From assembly GCF_003591515.1 (NCBI RefSeq), contig NZ_QZCG01000002.1, forward strand, positions 310,001 through 374,000: a stretch of DNA of 64,000 nucleotides, written 5' to 3'. The position numbers were made by a program, and so were the translations under genes. Below, in pieces: positions 53,097 through 63,121 of the stretch (position 1 is its first letter; every line of letters begins with the position of its first letter). The notes below the pieces were generated by a model. It had not been told where the DNA came from. It ran no database searches and worked only from the letters and a program-made list of their open reading frames with translations. The DNA is from Paracoccus onubensis. Lineage in GTDB: Bacteria > Pseudomonadota > Alphaproteobacteria > Rhodobacterales > Rhodobacteraceae.

Positions 53097-53612
53097 ATGC
53101 CCAATCAGGACTATGTTCTGATCATGGCCAGATATAACCGCTGGCAGAACGAAAACCTTCTTGCTGCTACGGATGGGTTGTCCCCTGATGAGCGACGCAA
53201 GGACAGGGGCGCCTTCTTCGGGTCTATCGAAAGGACTTTCTCGCATATCCTCTGGGCCGACATGATATGGCTGCATCGCTTTGCCGGAACGTCGCGTCCG
53301 AAGGGCAGCCATTCGGAGTCGGACGCTCTGATCGGAGATTGGGATGAGTTCCGTGAGTTGCGGGACCGGCTGGACAGGCAAATTCTGCAATGGGCGCATG
53401 ATGTGTCGCCGGACTGGTTCGAAGGAAATCTCCGCTGGACTTCTGGCATGGTTCATCGTGAGTTTTCCATGCCGCGAAAAATCGTGATCATGCACCTTTT
53501 CAATCATCAGACCCATCATCGCGGTCAGATACATGCCATGCTGACCTTGGCGGGGGCGCAGCCGGGCGCGACGGATTTACTTGTCATGCCCGAGATTTAC
53601 GCAAGCGCCTGA
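53097..53612 (+). CDS. DinB-family protein
   Basis: A 171-residue four-helix DinB/YfiT protein. The helices and metal-binding histidines (HILWADM; NHQTHHRGQI) are clear. Some family members are thiol transferases using mycothiol or bacillithiol, others are stress proteins; the bacterium's thiol cannot be inferred. It follows the UbiH gene by 15 bases, probably in one transcript. Confidence 0.9.
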   Translation: MPNQDYVLIMARYNRWQNENLLAATDGLSPDERRKDRGAFFGSIERTFSHILWADMIWLHRFAGTSRPKGSHSESDALIGDWDEFRELRDRLDRQILQWAHDVSPDWFEGNLRWTSGMVHREFSMPRKIVIMHLFNHQTHHRGQIHAMLTLAGAQPGATDLLVMPEIYASA

Positions 53613-53679
53613 TGTTTCTTTTGCGCGCCGCCGCGATACTCGTCTATGTTCAGTCAACTTCCTTCAAGGGGCCGCTTCG

Positions 53680-54600
53680 ATGACAACTGCCGTGTTCACG
53701 CATCCCTCTGCCGAAACCCACCTGATGCCCATGGGACATCCCGAGCAGGTGGCGCGTTATGCCGCCGTGATCTCGGCTCTGGATGGTCTTGATCTGCTTT
53801 GGCAAGAGGCCGGACTGGCCGATGATTCCGAGATTCTGCGCTGCCACCCGCAGCGATATCTGGACCGTATCCGCGCCGCGCTTCCGGATGAGGGGTTTCG
53901 GGCACTGGATGCCGATACGCATATATCGCCCGGCAGTCTCGAGGCCGCTTCGCGCGCGGTCGGCGGAGCCTGCGCGGCCGTGGATGCGGTGCTGGCCGGG
54001 CATGTGTCCAATGCGTTTCTTGCAATGCGCCCGCCCGGCCATCATGCCGAGCGTGAAACCGCGATGGGTTTCTGCCTTTTCGGAACCGCGGCGATTGCGG
54101 CAAAGCGGGCAATGGATCATCACGGCCTCGATCGGGTCGCTGTCCTGGATTTCGACGTCCATCACGGCAATGGGACCCAGGATTTGCTATGGGATGAGAA
54201 GCGCGCCTTTTTCGCTTCCAGCCATCAGATGCCTTTGTATCCGGGCAGCGGGACGGTCGGTGAAACCGGTGCATATGGGCAGATCATGAATGTGCCGCTT
54301 CCGCCGGGCTCGGGTGGCGAACAGGCCGCTGCGGCATGGCGAACAATTCTGGATCGATGCCGGGATTTCAGGCCGCAACTGGTGCTGATCTCGGCCGGAT
54401 TTGACTCGCATCGTGACGATCCGCTTGCCCAGCTTGAATGGCGAGAGGCGGATTTCGCAGAGATTACGCATGCGATCTGCGCGATGGCCGCCGAATGCAG
54501 TGCGCCGGTGGTATCCTGTCTGGAAGGCGGTTATGATCTGGCCGCTCTGGGGCGGTCGGTCCGCGCCCATGTCGAAGTGATGATGGAGGCCGGAAAATGA
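53680..54600 (+). CDS. Histone deacetylase-like amidohydrolase (AcuC/HDAC class)
   Basis: A 306-residue zinc-dependent deacetylase of the histone deacetylase fold. Catalytic blocks are AMRPPGHHAERETAMGFCLF with the His pair, FDVHHGNGTQDLLW with the metal-binding Asp/His, and SAGFDSHRDDPLAQL with the second Asp. Such bacterial enzymes deacetylate acetylpolyamines or proteins. I chose the ATG at 53680. Its end overlaps xseB by four bases, a gene order common in Rhodobacteraceae. Confidence 0.93.
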   Translation: MTTAVFTHPSAETHLMPMGHPEQVARYAAVISALDGLDLLWQEAGLADDSEILRCHPQRYLDRIRAALPDEGFRALDADTHISPGSLEAASRAVGGACAAVDAVLAGHVSNAFLAMRPPGHHAERETAMGFCLFGTAAIAAKRAMDHHGLDRVAVLDFDVHHGNGTQDLLWDEKRAFFASSHQMPLYPGSGTVGETGAYGQIMNVPLPPGSGGEQAAAAWRTILDRCRDFRPQLVLISAGFDSHRDDPLAQLEWREADFAEITHAICAMAAECSAPVVSCLEGGYDLAALGRSVRAHVEVMMEAGK

Positions 54601-54833
54601 CCGAGATCGAAAAGCTGTCTTTCGAGGACGCGATGCGCGAACTGGAACAGACCGTCGGCAAGCTGGAAACCGGCGAAGCCACGCTTGAAGAATCGATCAA
54701 GCTTTATGAACGCGGCGCCGAATTGCGGCAGCATTGCGAAAAACGGCTGCGCGAAGCTGAAGAACGTGTAGAGAAAATCACGCTTTCCGCGAATGGTCAG
54801 CCCACCGGCACGGAACCGGCCGAGCAGCCGTGA
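54597..54833 (+). CDS. xseB: Exodeoxyribonuclease VII small subunit
   Basis: A 78-residue XseB: EKLSFEDAMRELEQTVGKLE, ATLEESIKLYERGAELRQHC and EERVEKI are fully typical. With XseA it degrades single-stranded DNA. It overlaps the deacetylase gene before it and ispA after it by four bases each. The partner xseA is not in the window. Confidence 0.96.
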   Translation: MTEIEKLSFEDAMRELEQTVGKLETGEATLEESIKLYERGAELRQHCEKRLREAEERVEKITLSANGQPTGTEPAEQP

Positions 54834-55696
54834 TGCAAGCCAGATTCGATGAGGTGAAAGCGCAGGTTCAGGCTGCGCTCGATGCCGCAATGGCGGAGTT
54901 GCCAAAGGGTGAACTCCGCGATGCGATGGCCTATGCCACCGTTGGCGGCAAACGGGTTCGCGCTTTTCTGGTGATGGAATCGGCGCGGCTGCATGGGCTG
55001 GGCGATGACATTGCGCTGCCTGTCGCGACGGCGGTTGAGTTGCTGCATGCCTATAGTCTTGTCCATGACGACCTTCCCGCCATGGATAACGATGATCTGC
55101 GCCGCGGGATGCCGACCTGTCATGTGCAATGGTCGGAAGCCACTGCCATTCTTGCCGGCGATGCCTTGCAGTCTCTGGCCTTCCGGTTGCTGAGCGAGGA
55201 TGCGATCGGCGACCCCGAGGCGCGGTTGCGGCTGATTCGGGCATTTTCCGACGCGATCGGCGCGCGCGGGATGGTCTGGGGCCAGGCATTGGATATCGCG
55301 GCGGAAACCGCGCTTGAACCGCTTGATCTGAAAGCGGTCACGAAACTTCAGGCTGCGAAGACGGGGGCACTGATCCGCTTTGCCGCAACTGCCGGACCTT
55401 TGATTACGGGGGAGGATCCGCAATATCTGGATGAATATGCCAAGGCACTGGGACTGGCATTTCAGATCGTGGACGACATTCTTGACGTGACGGGTGACGA
55501 AGAAGTGACCGGCAAGCGCGTGGGCAAGGACAGTAACGCGGGCAAGGCGACATTCGTGTCATTGCTTGGGCTGGACGGGGCGCAGGCAGAAGCGCGCCGC
55601 TATGCCGTAGCTGCGGAAGCTGCGCTGAAACGCTATGGCGAAAGCGCAGAGAACTTGCGGGAACTGGCGCGGTTCGTTATCGAACGCGACACCTGA
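54830..55696 (+). CDS. ispA: Farnesyl diphosphate synthase
   Basis: A 288-residue polyprenyl synthetase making farnesyl diphosphate from isopentenyl and dimethylallyl diphosphates, feeding quinones, undecaprenyl carriers and carotenoids. The first Asp-rich motif is [15 protein letters not shown] and the second DDILD lies in [27 protein letters not shown] is also typical. The start is a GTG at 54830 overlapping the xseB stop, with an ATG at 54833 as alternative. dxs follows after 22 bases, uniting two isoprenoid steps. Confidence 0.96.
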   Translation: MMQARFDEVKAQVQAALDAAMAELPKGELRDAMAYATVGGKRVRAFLVMESARLHGLGDDIALPVATAVELLHAYSLVHDDLPAMDNDDLRRGMPTCHVQWSEATAILAGDALQSLAFRLLSEDAIGDPEARLRLIRAFSDAIGARGMVWGQALDIAAETALEPLDLKAVTKLQAAKTGALIRFAATAGPLITGEDPQYLDEYAKALGLAFQIVDDILDVTGDEEVTGKRVGKDSNAGKATFVSLLGLDGAQAEARRYAVAAEAALKRYGESAENLRELARFVIERDT

Positions 55697-55718
55697 ACGC
55701 ATTGCCGGAGCGCCAGTC

Positions 55719-57644
55719 ATGATAAATCGCCCGCAGACTCCGCTTCTTGACAGGGTCAGCCTGCCGTCGGACCTGAAAGCGTTGACCGATAGCGAATTGC
55801 GGCAACTCGCCGACGAGTTGCGAAGCGAGACTGTCAGTGCCGTCAGCGAAACCGGCGGACATCTGGGTGCAGGGCTGGGCGTGGTCGAATTGACCGTGGC
55901 GCTGCATGCGGTATTCGATACGCCGCGCGACAAGATCATCTGGGATGTCGGGCATCAATGTTACCCGCACAAGATCCTGACCGGCCGGCGCGACAGGATC
56001 CGCAGTTTGCGCACGGGCGGTGGCCTGTCCGGTTTCACCAAGCGCACCGAAAGCCCTTATGATCCCTTTGGTGCGGGACATAGCTCTACCTCGATCTCGG
56101 CGGCACTGGGCTTTGCCATTGCCCGGGACCTGGGCGGTGATCCGGGGGATGCCATCGCGGTGATCGGCGACGGCGCCATGAGCGCGGGCATGGCCTATGA
56201 GGCCCTGAACAATGCCGGCGATCTGGGCAAGCGTCTTTTCGTGATCCTGAACGATAACGAGATGTCGATCGCGCCGCCTGTTGGTGCGATGTCGTCCTAT
56301 CTGACCCGGCTGTATACCGGCGGTCCGTTTCAGGAACTGAAGGCGGCGGCCAAGGGTGCTGTCGGGTTCCTGCCCGAGCCTTTGCAGGAGGGAGCGCGCC
56401 GGGCGAAGGAAATGCTCAAGGGCATGGCGGTCGGAGGCACTTTGTTCGAGGAGCTAGGTTTCTCCTATATCGGTCCTGTGGATGGTCACGATATGGAGCA
56501 GCTTCTGCCGCTTCTGCGCACGGTCAAGTCGCGGGCGACCGGACCGGTGCTGATCCATGCCGTGACCAGGAAAGGCAAGGGTTACGCACCCGCCGAAACC
56601 GCCGCCGACCGCGGGCATGCGACGGGAAAATTCGATGTCGTGACCGGGGTTCAGGCAAAGGCGAAATCCAATGCGCCCAGCTATACGTCGGTTTTCGCGC
56701 GCGCCTTGACGGATCAGGCCAGCCGGGATGACCGGATCGTCGGGATTACGGCCGCGATGCCGGATGGCACCGGGCTAAAACAATTCGCCCAGACATTTCC
56801 CCGCCGCTGTTTCGATGTGGGTATTGCCGAACAGCATGCGGTGACATTCGCCGCCGGTCTTGCGGCAGGCGGGATGAAACCGTTCTGCGCGATTTATTCG
56901 ACCTTCCTGCAACGTGGCTATGATCAGGTCGTGCATGACGTCGCGGTGCAGGGTCTGCCGGTTCGTTTCGCCATCGACCGCGCCGGGCTGGTCGGGCAGG
57001 ACGGGCCGACCCATGCGGGGGCTTTCGATATCGCCTATCTCTCGAATCTGCCGGGTTTCGTTGTGATGGCCGCCGCGGATGAGGCCGAGTTGACCCATAT
57101 GGTTGCGACTGCCGCAGCGTATGATCGGGGGCCGATCGCGTTCCGTTTTCCACGCGGCGAAGGCACGGGCGTCGATATGCCTGAACATGGCGAGGTTCTG
57201 GAAATCGGCAAGGGCCGGATCATATCCGAGGGGCAGGGGGTTGCCATTCTGTCTTTCGGTACGCGCCTATCCGAAGTTTCGAAGGCATGCGAATCCCTGC
57301 GCGCCCGTGGAATCGTGCCAACCGTCGCCGATGCCCGTTTCGCCAAGCCGCTGGACCGGGATTTGATTCTACGGCTCGCGGCGGATCATGGCGCATTGAT
57401 CACCATCGAAGAGGGCGCGGTTGGGGGCTTTGGCAGCCATGTCGCCCAGCTTCTGGCGGAAGAGGGCATTTTCGACCACGGGCTGAAGTTCCGCTCGATG
57501 GTTTTGCCCGATCGTTTCGTCGATCACGATGCGCCTTATGCGATGTATGACAGTTCCGCCCTGAATGCGGCGCATATCGAGGCGAAAATTCTGGATGTGC
57601 TGGGCATCGGCGACCTGAAGGGACGGCGCGCCGATAACCGCTGA
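55719..57644 (+). CDS. dxs: 1-deoxy-D-xylulose-5-phosphate synthase
   Basis: A 641-residue thiamine diphosphate enzyme joining pyruvate and glyceraldehyde 3-phosphate, the entry of the MEP isoprenoid pathway. Typical blocks are [51 protein letters not shown] with the ThDP-binding GDG...NN motif, [14 protein letters not shown] and [14 protein letters not shown]. The ATG at 55719 ([16 protein letters not shown]) is the family start. Its end lies 2 bases from the convergent fliP gene. Confidence 0.97.
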   Translation: MINRPQTPLLDRVSLPSDLKALTDSELRQLADELRSETVSAVSETGGHLGAGLGVVELTVALHAVFDTPRDKIIWDVGHQCYPHKILTGRRDRIRSLRTGGGLSGFTKRTESPYDPFGAGHSSTSISAALGFAIARDLGGDPGDAIAVIGDGAMSAGMAYEALNNAGDLGKRLFVILNDNEMSIAPPVGAMSSYLTRLYTGGPFQELKAAAKGAVGFLPEPLQEGARRAKEMLKGMAVGGTLFEELGFSYIGPVDGHDMEQLLPLLRTVKSRATGPVLIHAVTRKGKGYAPAETAADRGHATGKFDVVTGVQAKAKSNAPSYTSVFARALTDQASRDDRIVGITAAMPDGTGLKQFAQTFPRRCFDVGIAEQHAVTFAAGLAAGGMKPFCAIYSTFLQRGYDQVVHDVAVQGLPVRFAIDRAGLVGQDGPTHAGAFDIAYLSNLPGFVVMAAADEAELTHMVATAAAYDRGPIAFRFPRGEGTGVDMPEHGEVLEIGKGRIISEGQGVAILSFGTRLSEVSKACESLRARGIVPTVADARFAKPLDRDLILRLAADHGALITIEEGAVGGFGSHVAQLLAEEGIFDHGLKFRSMVLPDRFVDHDAPYAMYDSSALNAAHIEAKILDVLGIGDLKGRRADNR

Positions 57645-57646
57645 TC

Positions 57647-58354
57647 TTACTGGTAACTGCGGACAAGCGCGCCTGCGATCAATGTCCAGCCATCGACTGC
57701 CACGAAGAATGCCAGCTTGAACGGCAGCGATACGACGACCGGTGGCACCATCATCATGCCCATGGACATCAGCACCGCCGATACCACCAGATCGATGATC
57801 AGAAAGGGCAGGGCGATCAGAAAGCCGATCGCGAATGCCCGCTGAATCTCGGACAGCATGAATGAGGGGACCAGAACCGACAGGCGCTCCGGTCCGGCAT
57901 CCGGATCCGGAGCGATCTCGGCAAGCTGCAACAGGGTATCCGGGTCCGTCCGGTTTTCCATGAATTGCCGGAACGGTATCATGGCTCGCTGAAATGCCTC
58001 GGCGATCCCGATCTCGCCACGCTGCAAGGGCGCACCGGCACTTTGCCAGGCTTCGCGCAGAACCGGGTCCATGATGAACCATGTCAGGAATAGCGATAGC
58101 GCGATGATCAACATATTGGGCGGAGATTGCTGCAATCCTACGGACTGACGCAGGATCGACAAGACGGTGACGATAAACGGAAAGCAGGTCACCGTCACCA
58201 GAATGCCCGGGGTGAGGGACAGCACTGTCATCATCAGCAGAATCAGAACCGAATTCTGACCCAGACTGTCGGCGGCCTGTTGAAACGGCAGTTCTTGCGC
58301 AAACGCGCCGGACGGCAGGACAAGTGTCACGGCAACGGATAACAGCCTTGTCAC
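57647..58354 (-). CDS. fliP: Flagellar export apparatus protein FliP
   Basis: A 235-residue core membrane protein of the flagellar type III export gate. A cleavable signal (VTRLLSVAVTLVLPSGAFAQ) precedes the mature part with LTPGILVTVTCFPFIVTVLS, the conserved ILRQSVGLQQSPPNMLIIAL, and MLSEIQRAFAIGFLIALPFL. The start is a GTG at 58354 with an excellent GGAGGGG site, overlapping the fliN stop by four bases. It is the last gene of the leftward flagellar arm. Confidence 0.95.
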   Translation of the reverse strand: MTRLLSVAVTLVLPSGAFAQELPFQQAADSLGQNSVLILLMMTVLSLTPGILVTVTCFPFIVTVLSILRQSVGLQQSPPNMLIIALSLFLTWFIMDPVLREAWQSAGAPLQRGEIGIAEAFQRAMIPFRQFMENRTDPDTLLQLAEIAPDPDAGPERLSVLVPSFMLSEIQRAFAIGFLIALPFLIIDLVVSAVLMSMGMMMVPPVVVSLPFKLAFFVAVDGWTLIAGALVRSYQ

Positions 58355-58608
58355 ATCCCCTCCGTCGCGCCGATGATCCGGACGCAAAGCCGGTCGCCCG
58401 GAGAGCCGTCGCCGGTCAATTCGCCGCGTGCGACGACCTTGTCACCGACACAGACTTCAACACCGTCATCGATGGTCTGATCCAGCACCAGCACATCTTC
58501 CGGCTTCAAGGCAGAGAGCTGCGCGACCGTCTGTCTTGTATGTCCCAATCGGATGCTGACCTCCAGTTGGATATGATCGGTGTCGATCAGGTTCCTCAAT
58601 TCGCTCAT
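58351..58608 (-). CDS. fliN: Flagellar motor switch protein FliN (short)
   Basis: An 85-residue protein that is essentially only the SpoA domain (VSIRLGHTRQTVAQLSALKP, EVCVGDKVVARGELT). This is shorter than E. coli FliN (~137) but usual for alphaproteobacteria. It forms the lower C-ring that binds CheY-P and the export ATPase complex. Four-base overlaps join it to fliH and fliP. Confidence 0.9.
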   Translation of the reverse strand: MSELRNLIDTDHIQLEVSIRLGHTRQTVAQLSALKPEDVLVLDQTIDDGVEVCVGDKVVARGELTGDGSPGDRLCVRIIGATEGM

Positions 58609-59171
58609 ATTTTTGAATCCACCATAATTTCTTCAATCATATCATTGATTTCACGAATTATTTTCTCGTTCGAGAATTCGATATTCCCGCCTGCGAAACT
58701 CAGTGAGACAAGGTCGGATTCCGCGTCGTCCAGCGTGATTTCCGTCATGCCCGTTTCGGCGATACATCGTCGGACCAGATCGCGCAGCTTGTCATTACAG
58801 GCGATGCGCAGGGATATCGGGTGTTCGTCGCTGGCCAACCGGGACAATTCGGCTATCAGGGCCCGTTCGATCCGCTGTGAAGCATGAAGCGGCGCAAGCG
58901 CGTCAACGATCCCTGATATCAAAGGAATAAACGCCGCTGTCGTTTCCTTTCTGACCTGATTGCGGAGCTTCTGGTCTTCGGCGAGCGACTGCGAAACCCG
59001 CTCCAGCGCGCTGCAAAGCTGGCGGGTATCGTCGTTCCGGGCCTGTTGCTGCCCATCCGCAAAACCCTCTGCCCGCGCACGATCCAGATCGTCGAGAGTG
59101 AATGTCGGTTCAATCGCAAGCTGCAGTCCGGTCGGAATGAAGGATTCAAGCTTTATCGCAGTGGGTGCCAT
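58605..59171 (-). CDS. fliH: FliH-like flagellar assembly protein
   Basis: A 188-residue protein placed between fliF and fliN where FliH, the inhibitor/anchor of the export ATPase FliI, is expected. A coiled-coil N-terminal half (ARAEGFADGQQQARND, LCSALERVSQSLAEDQKLRN) precedes a small alpha/beta domain (PISLRIACNDKLRDLVRRCI). Similarity to classic FliH is weak, so the call rests mostly on position and layout. It shares single-base/four-base junctions with its neighbours. Confidence 0.75.
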   Translation of the reverse strand: MAPTAIKLESFIPTGLQLAIEPTFTLDDLDRARAEGFADGQQQARNDDTRQLCSALERVSQSLAEDQKLRNQVRKETTAAFIPLISGIVDALAPLHASQRIERALIAELSRLASDEHPISLRIACNDKLRDLVRRCIAETGMTEITLDDAESDLVSLSFAGGNIEFSNEKIIREINDMIEEIMVDSKI

Positions 59172-60772
59172 TATATTTTCTCTCTATTTTCAATCCATCC
59201 CGACAGAATCTTAAGGCTCTCATCATGTTTTTCACGCATCATGCTGCGCAGCCGTGCAACCGGATCGGCGGATGGCAGGGCAAGAGGCTCGTCGGCAGGT
59301 TCGAACGGGTCCGCGCCCAGCGGAATCGGGGTAACGAAACTGTCGAGTGAAAAACCGTCCTCGCTGCTGTCATTCAGCAGGCCGGGCGATGGCTCTGGTT
59401 CGGGCTGCACCGGCGCGTTACCATTATCCACCAAGGGAAGTTGGGCCACGTCCTGAGGACGCCGCAAAGCGCGGAGAACGAGCACCAGAATGGCCATTGC
59501 AAACAGGCCAAACAGCGTTAATCGCAGCAGTGAATTCAGGTGAAGGCGATCCAGCAAGGATGGTTGCGCAGATGTCCCATCCTGCGTCAATGCCGCGAAT
59601 GGCAGGGATTTAACGGTGATGACGTCTCCACGGGATTCGTCGAAACCGGCAGCAGAGGCCACGAGTTCGCGCAAGTCCGCAAGCTCTGCTTCCGGACGCG
59701 GTAAGATCTCTGACTCTCCCTGATCATTAGTTCCTACGGTTCCATTAACCAGAACCGCGACGGAAAGACGACGAATCGCGCCCGGCTGACGGGACACTTC
59801 TCTGGTGATCGTGCTGATCTCGTAATTTGCCTGCTGCCGCGCCTGCGACCGTGCGGATTGCGAACCATCCTGGGGCTTATCCTCCGAATCCGGCAGGTTG
59901 GAGGCGGCGGTGACCGCTCCGGCGCCACCTGAGCTGCTTTGATCCGAGCTTTCCTCGGTGATCTGGCTGATCAATGCACGCTGTTCGGGGTCGATACGCT
60001 CTTCGCGCAATTGTTCGGTTTCGTTCATGATGTCGAGATTCAGTTCGACAATGGCGTTGCCTGCGCCCACATGCGATTCAAGGAGCCGCTCGACATTCCG
60101 CTTCATTTCCGCGGCCCGGTCCAACCCCTCCCGATCCTCGCCGGTGCCGATGATCCCGTGCTGTGAATCGATGACGGTGACATTGTCGGGATGCAATCCG
60201 GGAACTGCCGAAGACACCAGATATTTCAACGCCGAAGCCTGATCCCGGCTGATCGCCGATCCGGTTGTTGTCAATGTGACCGAGGCGCCCGCGTCGGCAT
60301 TCCGGCGGTAGCCGCGCGCCTGATCGACCGCCAGATGCACGCGCGCGGATTTCACGTTGGGCAGTGCCAGAATCGTTCGCGCCAATTCCCCTTCCTTGGC
60401 GCGCCAGTAAGCTGCGTCGAACATCTGCGACGTCGTGCCGAAACCCGACATCCCGTCAAGCAATTCGTATCCGGCATTCCCTGTTTCGGGCAGTCCCTGC
60501 GCCGCCAGATCGACGCGCAACCTGTCACGGGATGCCGCATCGACCCAGATTGAATCGCCACGAAGCTCATAGGCGATACCCGTGCTTTCGATTCTTGTGA
60601 CGATTTCGCTGGCCTGTGCGGGTTCCAGCCCACCATACAGCAATGCCAACTGGGCGCGGTTGGCGATCCAGCCAATCGTCGCGACTGCAATGAACGCGGC
60701 AAGAAACGTAGCAGTCATCACGGCTTTCTGCTTCGCGCTGCGCATTCTCCAATAGTCCTGCAATTTTTGCAA
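59171..60772 (-). CDS. fliF: Flagellar MS-ring protein FliF
   Basis: A 533-residue MS-ring protein. The N-terminal membrane helix (about residues 17-38) is followed by the ring-building motifs (LALLYGGLEPAQASEIVTRI, GNAGYELLDGMSGFGTTSQM, ARVHLAVDQARGYRR, TVIDSQHGIIGTG). A C-terminal membrane helix near residue 425 is followed by the cytoplasmic tail that binds FliG; no fliG lies in this window. It begins the leftward arm, divergent from fliL. Confidence 0.96.
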   Translation of the reverse strand: MQKLQDYWRMRSAKQKAVMTATFLAAFIAVATIGWIANRAQLALLYGGLEPAQASEIVTRIESTGIAYELRGDSIWVDAASRDRLRVDLAAQGLPETGNAGYELLDGMSGFGTTSQMFDAAYWRAKEGELARTILALPNVKSARVHLAVDQARGYRRNADAGASVTLTTTGSAISRDQASALKYLVSSAVPGLHPDNVTVIDSQHGIIGTGEDREGLDRAAEMKRNVERLLESHVGAGNAIVELNLDIMNETEQLREERIDPEQRALISQITEESSDQSSSGGAGAVTAASNLPDSEDKPQDGSQSARSQARQQANYEISTITREVSRQPGAIRRLSVAVLVNGTVGTNDQGESEILPRPEAELADLRELVASAAGFDESRGDVITVKSLPFAALTQDGTSAQPSLLDRLHLNSLLRLTLFGLFAMAILVLVLRALRRPQDVAQLPLVDNGNAPVQPEPEPSPGLLNDSSEDGFSLDSFVTPIPLGADPFEPADEPLALPSADPVARLRSMMREKHDESLKILSGWIENREKI

Positions 60773-60885
60773 AACCGGCCCCTTCGAATCAATCGTTGCT
60801 CTCTGCCTCCTTCATGACATCGGTCGGCTTAAGATTTGGTTAGTCGCGTGCTGTTAGATCGATCCGTGAATGACGGAGAATCACC

Positions 60886-61347
60886 ATGAGCAACGATGCG
60901 GAACAGCAGGGGCGGAAACGCGGGAAGAAACGAAAGAAGTTACTGATACCATTGGCTGCGATCGTTCTGGGCGGGGTGGGTTTCTGCTCTACCTATCTTG
61001 GATTCCTGCCATTTCCTGGCGGTAGGGCCGAAGCCAGGCCAGCCATGCATAAGGTCGAGTTTGTGGACATCCCCACGATAGAACTTCCGATTCCCGGCGC
61101 GCGTCATCGTATGGTCATTGTCTCGGCGGCAATCGAGACGGATGCCCGGCACAAATCCGATGTTGAGCATATGATGCCGCGTGTTCAGGATGCATTCACC
61201 AGCTTTTTATCCGATGTCGATGAAAGCGCGTATGAAAAGCGCGGCGTGCTGGAAATCCTGCGGTCCGAGCTGGTGACGCGCACTCGCTATGTCCTTGGGG
61301 AAGAACCCGTCAAAGACCTGCTGATAACGGAGTTTCGGATCAAATGA
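60886..61347 (+). CDS. fliL: Flagellar basal body protein FliL
   Basis: A 153-residue single-pass membrane protein. A highly basic cytoplasmic start (QQGRKRGKKRKKLLIPLAAI) is followed by one helix at about residues 21-40 and a periplasmic stomatin-like domain (RMVIVSAAIETDARHKSDVE, ending EEPVKDLLITEFRIK). FliL surrounds the stator and raises torque. The 113-base gap to fliF is the divergent promoter region of the two flagellar arms; a GGAG site precedes the ATG. Its stop overlaps the next gene by four bases. Confidence 0.88.
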   Translation: MSNDAEQQGRKRGKKRKKLLIPLAAIVLGGVGFCSTYLGFLPFPGGRAEARPAMHKVEFVDIPTIELPIPGARHRMVIVSAAIETDARHKSDVEHMMPRVQDAFTSFLSDVDESAYEKRGVLEILRSELVTRTRYVLGEEPVKDLLITEFRIK

Positions 61348-61703
61348 CGATGGATTCCATCCTGCAAATTCTGCTGCTTGCCGTCTCTTGCGGACTTGGC
61401 ATGTTCTGTATCCTGCTGGCGCGCAGGTTGCATCGGCTGAACAATCTTGAATCCGGGATTGGCGGCGCCATTGCCGTCATGACTGCCGAGGTGGACCGGC
61501 TTGATCGCGCGATCCGCAAGGCGCGTGCCGAGGCGTCGGCGGCAAGCGAAGCGCTGGCCGAAGAAATCGCGCAGGCACGCGGCGAACGGGAAATGTGGGA
61601 CTTGCGTCAGAAAATGGATGCGGGATTCCCGGTTGGCCCGCAAAACCGGGGCCCAGCATCCCGCCGCCTCCGCAAGCGCTTGCCGGAGGATGCCAATGCG
61701 TAA
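61344..61703 (+). CDS. Hypothetical flagellar-cluster membrane protein
   Basis: A 119-residue protein with one N-terminal helix (SILQILLLAVSCGLGMFCIL) and a soluble coiled coil (AEVDRLDRAIRKARAEASAA). No family is recognised with certainty. It overlaps fliL before it and motE after it, so it is co-translated and probably part of the motor or its assembly, comparable to the small uncharacterised proteins found at this spot in other Rhodobacteraceae. Confidence 0.72.
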   Translation: MTMDSILQILLLAVSCGLGMFCILLARRLHRLNNLESGIGGAIAVMTAEVDRLDRAIRKARAEASAASEALAEEIAQARGEREMWDLRQKMDAGFPVGPQNRGPASRRLRKRLPEDANA

Positions 61704-62244
61704 CGGGTTTCTTCCCCTTCTGGCGATGGCATTCGCATTGCCGGTTGCGGTCGCCCTGATTGGTAAAGGCGGGCAGAATTTTCCTTATCAGTTCGCGGCA
61801 TTCGCCGAACCTGCTGATCTGATGCGTGGCTGTACGGACGTGCCCGAGGCGGTCGCCCTTGCCCGGACCCTTAAGGAACGGGCCCTGCGGATCGAGCGCT
61901 ACCTGGCAAACATCGAGGAGCGAAAGACCGAATTGTCTCAGGCCGAAGGCGCGCTTCGGAAAAGGGCAGAGGAGCTTAAAAGTCGCAAGGATGCGCTTGG
62001 CACGCGTAACGAAAACAAAACCGTTGCCATTCAGGACGATATCGACCGCCTGATTGCCGTTTATGATCAGATGAAGCCTGCGGAGGCCGCGGCAATCCTG
62101 ACCAATCTGCCATCGGATTTTGCCGCCGAGATTCTGATGCGCGTCGATCCCCAGAACGGCGCGCGGATTATCGCTTCGGTCGAGCCTCGTCAGGCAGCCC
62201 TGCTGACCGCCGAAATGGGCGCGCGCAGCGTCCGCAACCCATAG
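61696..62244 (+). CDS. motE: Motor/chaperone protein MotE-like
   Basis: A 182-residue protein with an N-terminal signal or anchor (RNGFLPLLAMAFALPVAVAL), a coiled coil (IERYLANIEERKTELSQAEG) and a C-terminal MgtE-N/FliG-like fold (LIAVYDQMKPAEAAAILTNL, PSDFAAEILMRVDPQNGARI). This matches MotE, the periplasmic partner of MotC in rhizobia. No motC is visible. The ATG at 61696 lies within the end of the preceding gene. Confidence 0.8.
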   Translation: MRNGFLPLLAMAFALPVAVALIGKGGQNFPYQFAAFAEPADLMRGCTDVPEAVALARTLKERALRIERYLANIEERKTELSQAEGALRKRAEELKSRKDALGTRNENKTVAIQDDIDRLIAVYDQMKPAEAAAILTNLPSDFAAEILMRVDPQNGARIIASVEPRQAALLTAEMGARSVRNP

Positions 62245-62254
62245 GAGTAGTTGT

Positions 62255-63121
62255 ATGTTCGGGATCGTCGGTATGGTGGTGACCACGGTGATGGTATTCG
62301 GGGGATATCTGCTTGCAGGGGGCAAGATGTATGTGATCCTGCATTCGCTACCCTATGAGATGATGATGATCATGGGTGCGGCTGTCGGCGCCTATCTTCT
62401 TTCCAATGACAGCCATACGCTGAAAACGACGATCAGCGGGCTTGTGCGGGCCTTCAAGGGGCCGAAATGGACGGCGCAGGATCATCAGGACGTGCTTTGC
62501 CTGATGTTTCAACTGCTGCGCGTTGCGCGCGACAATCCGGTCGGACTCGAGGCGCATATCGAAAGTCCGGACAGCTCCGAGATTTTTACCGCCTATCCGC
62601 GGCTGCTGGCGGATCGCAATATCGTTTCGCTGATTGCGGATACACTGCGATCGGCAAGCCTGAACTATGATGATCCCTATCAGGTCGAAGAGATGCTTAC
62701 GCGGCGTATCGCGAGTATGAGCGAAGACGAGATGCATGTTCCCCACGCGCTCCAGAATATGGCTGACGCCTTGCCTGCCCTGGGGATCGTCGCCGCGGTG
62801 CTGGGCGTCATCAAGACCATGAGCTCGATCGATCAGCCGCCGGCGGTGTTGGGCAAGCTGATCGGTGGCGCATTGGTCGGGACATTTCTCGGGGTTTTTC
62901 TGTCCTATGGCTTCGTGGCACCGCTGGCGCAGCGCCTCGGAGCGGTCATCAAGCAGGATCTCATGTTCTACGACGTTGTCAAATCGGTGCTTGTCGCCGG
63001 ATTGCACCAACATGCGACAAATCTTTGCGTGGAAGTCGGCAGGCAAGCCGTGCCCGAACATGTAAGGCCGAGTTTCGACGGACTCGAAACTGCGCTGCGC
63101 GAATTGAAAAAGGCTGCATGA
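62255..63121 (+). CDS. motA: Flagellar motor stator protein MotA
   Basis: A 288-residue stator subunit with four membrane helices. The first pair is at about residues 1-22 and 33-50 (YEMMMIMGAAVGAYLLSNDS); the second pair holds LPALGIVAAVLGVIKTMSSI and LIGGALVGTFLGVFLSYGFV with the functionally important Pro residues. The cytoplasmic loop includes the charged torque-generating region. With MotB, encoded elsewhere, it conducts ions to drive rotation. Its stop overlaps the next gene. Confidence 0.96.
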   Translation: MFGIVGMVVTTVMVFGGYLLAGGKMYVILHSLPYEMMMIMGAAVGAYLLSNDSHTLKTTISGLVRAFKGPKWTAQDHQDVLCLMFQLLRVARDNPVGLEAHIESPDSSEIFTAYPRLLADRNIVSLIADTLRSASLNYDDPYQVEEMLTRRIASMSEDEMHVPHALQNMADALPALGIVAAVLGVIKTMSSIDQPPAVLGKLIGGALVGTFLGVFLSYGFVAPLAQRLGAVIKQDLMFYDVVKSVLVAGLHQHATNLCVEVGRQAVPEHVRPSFDGLETALRELKKAA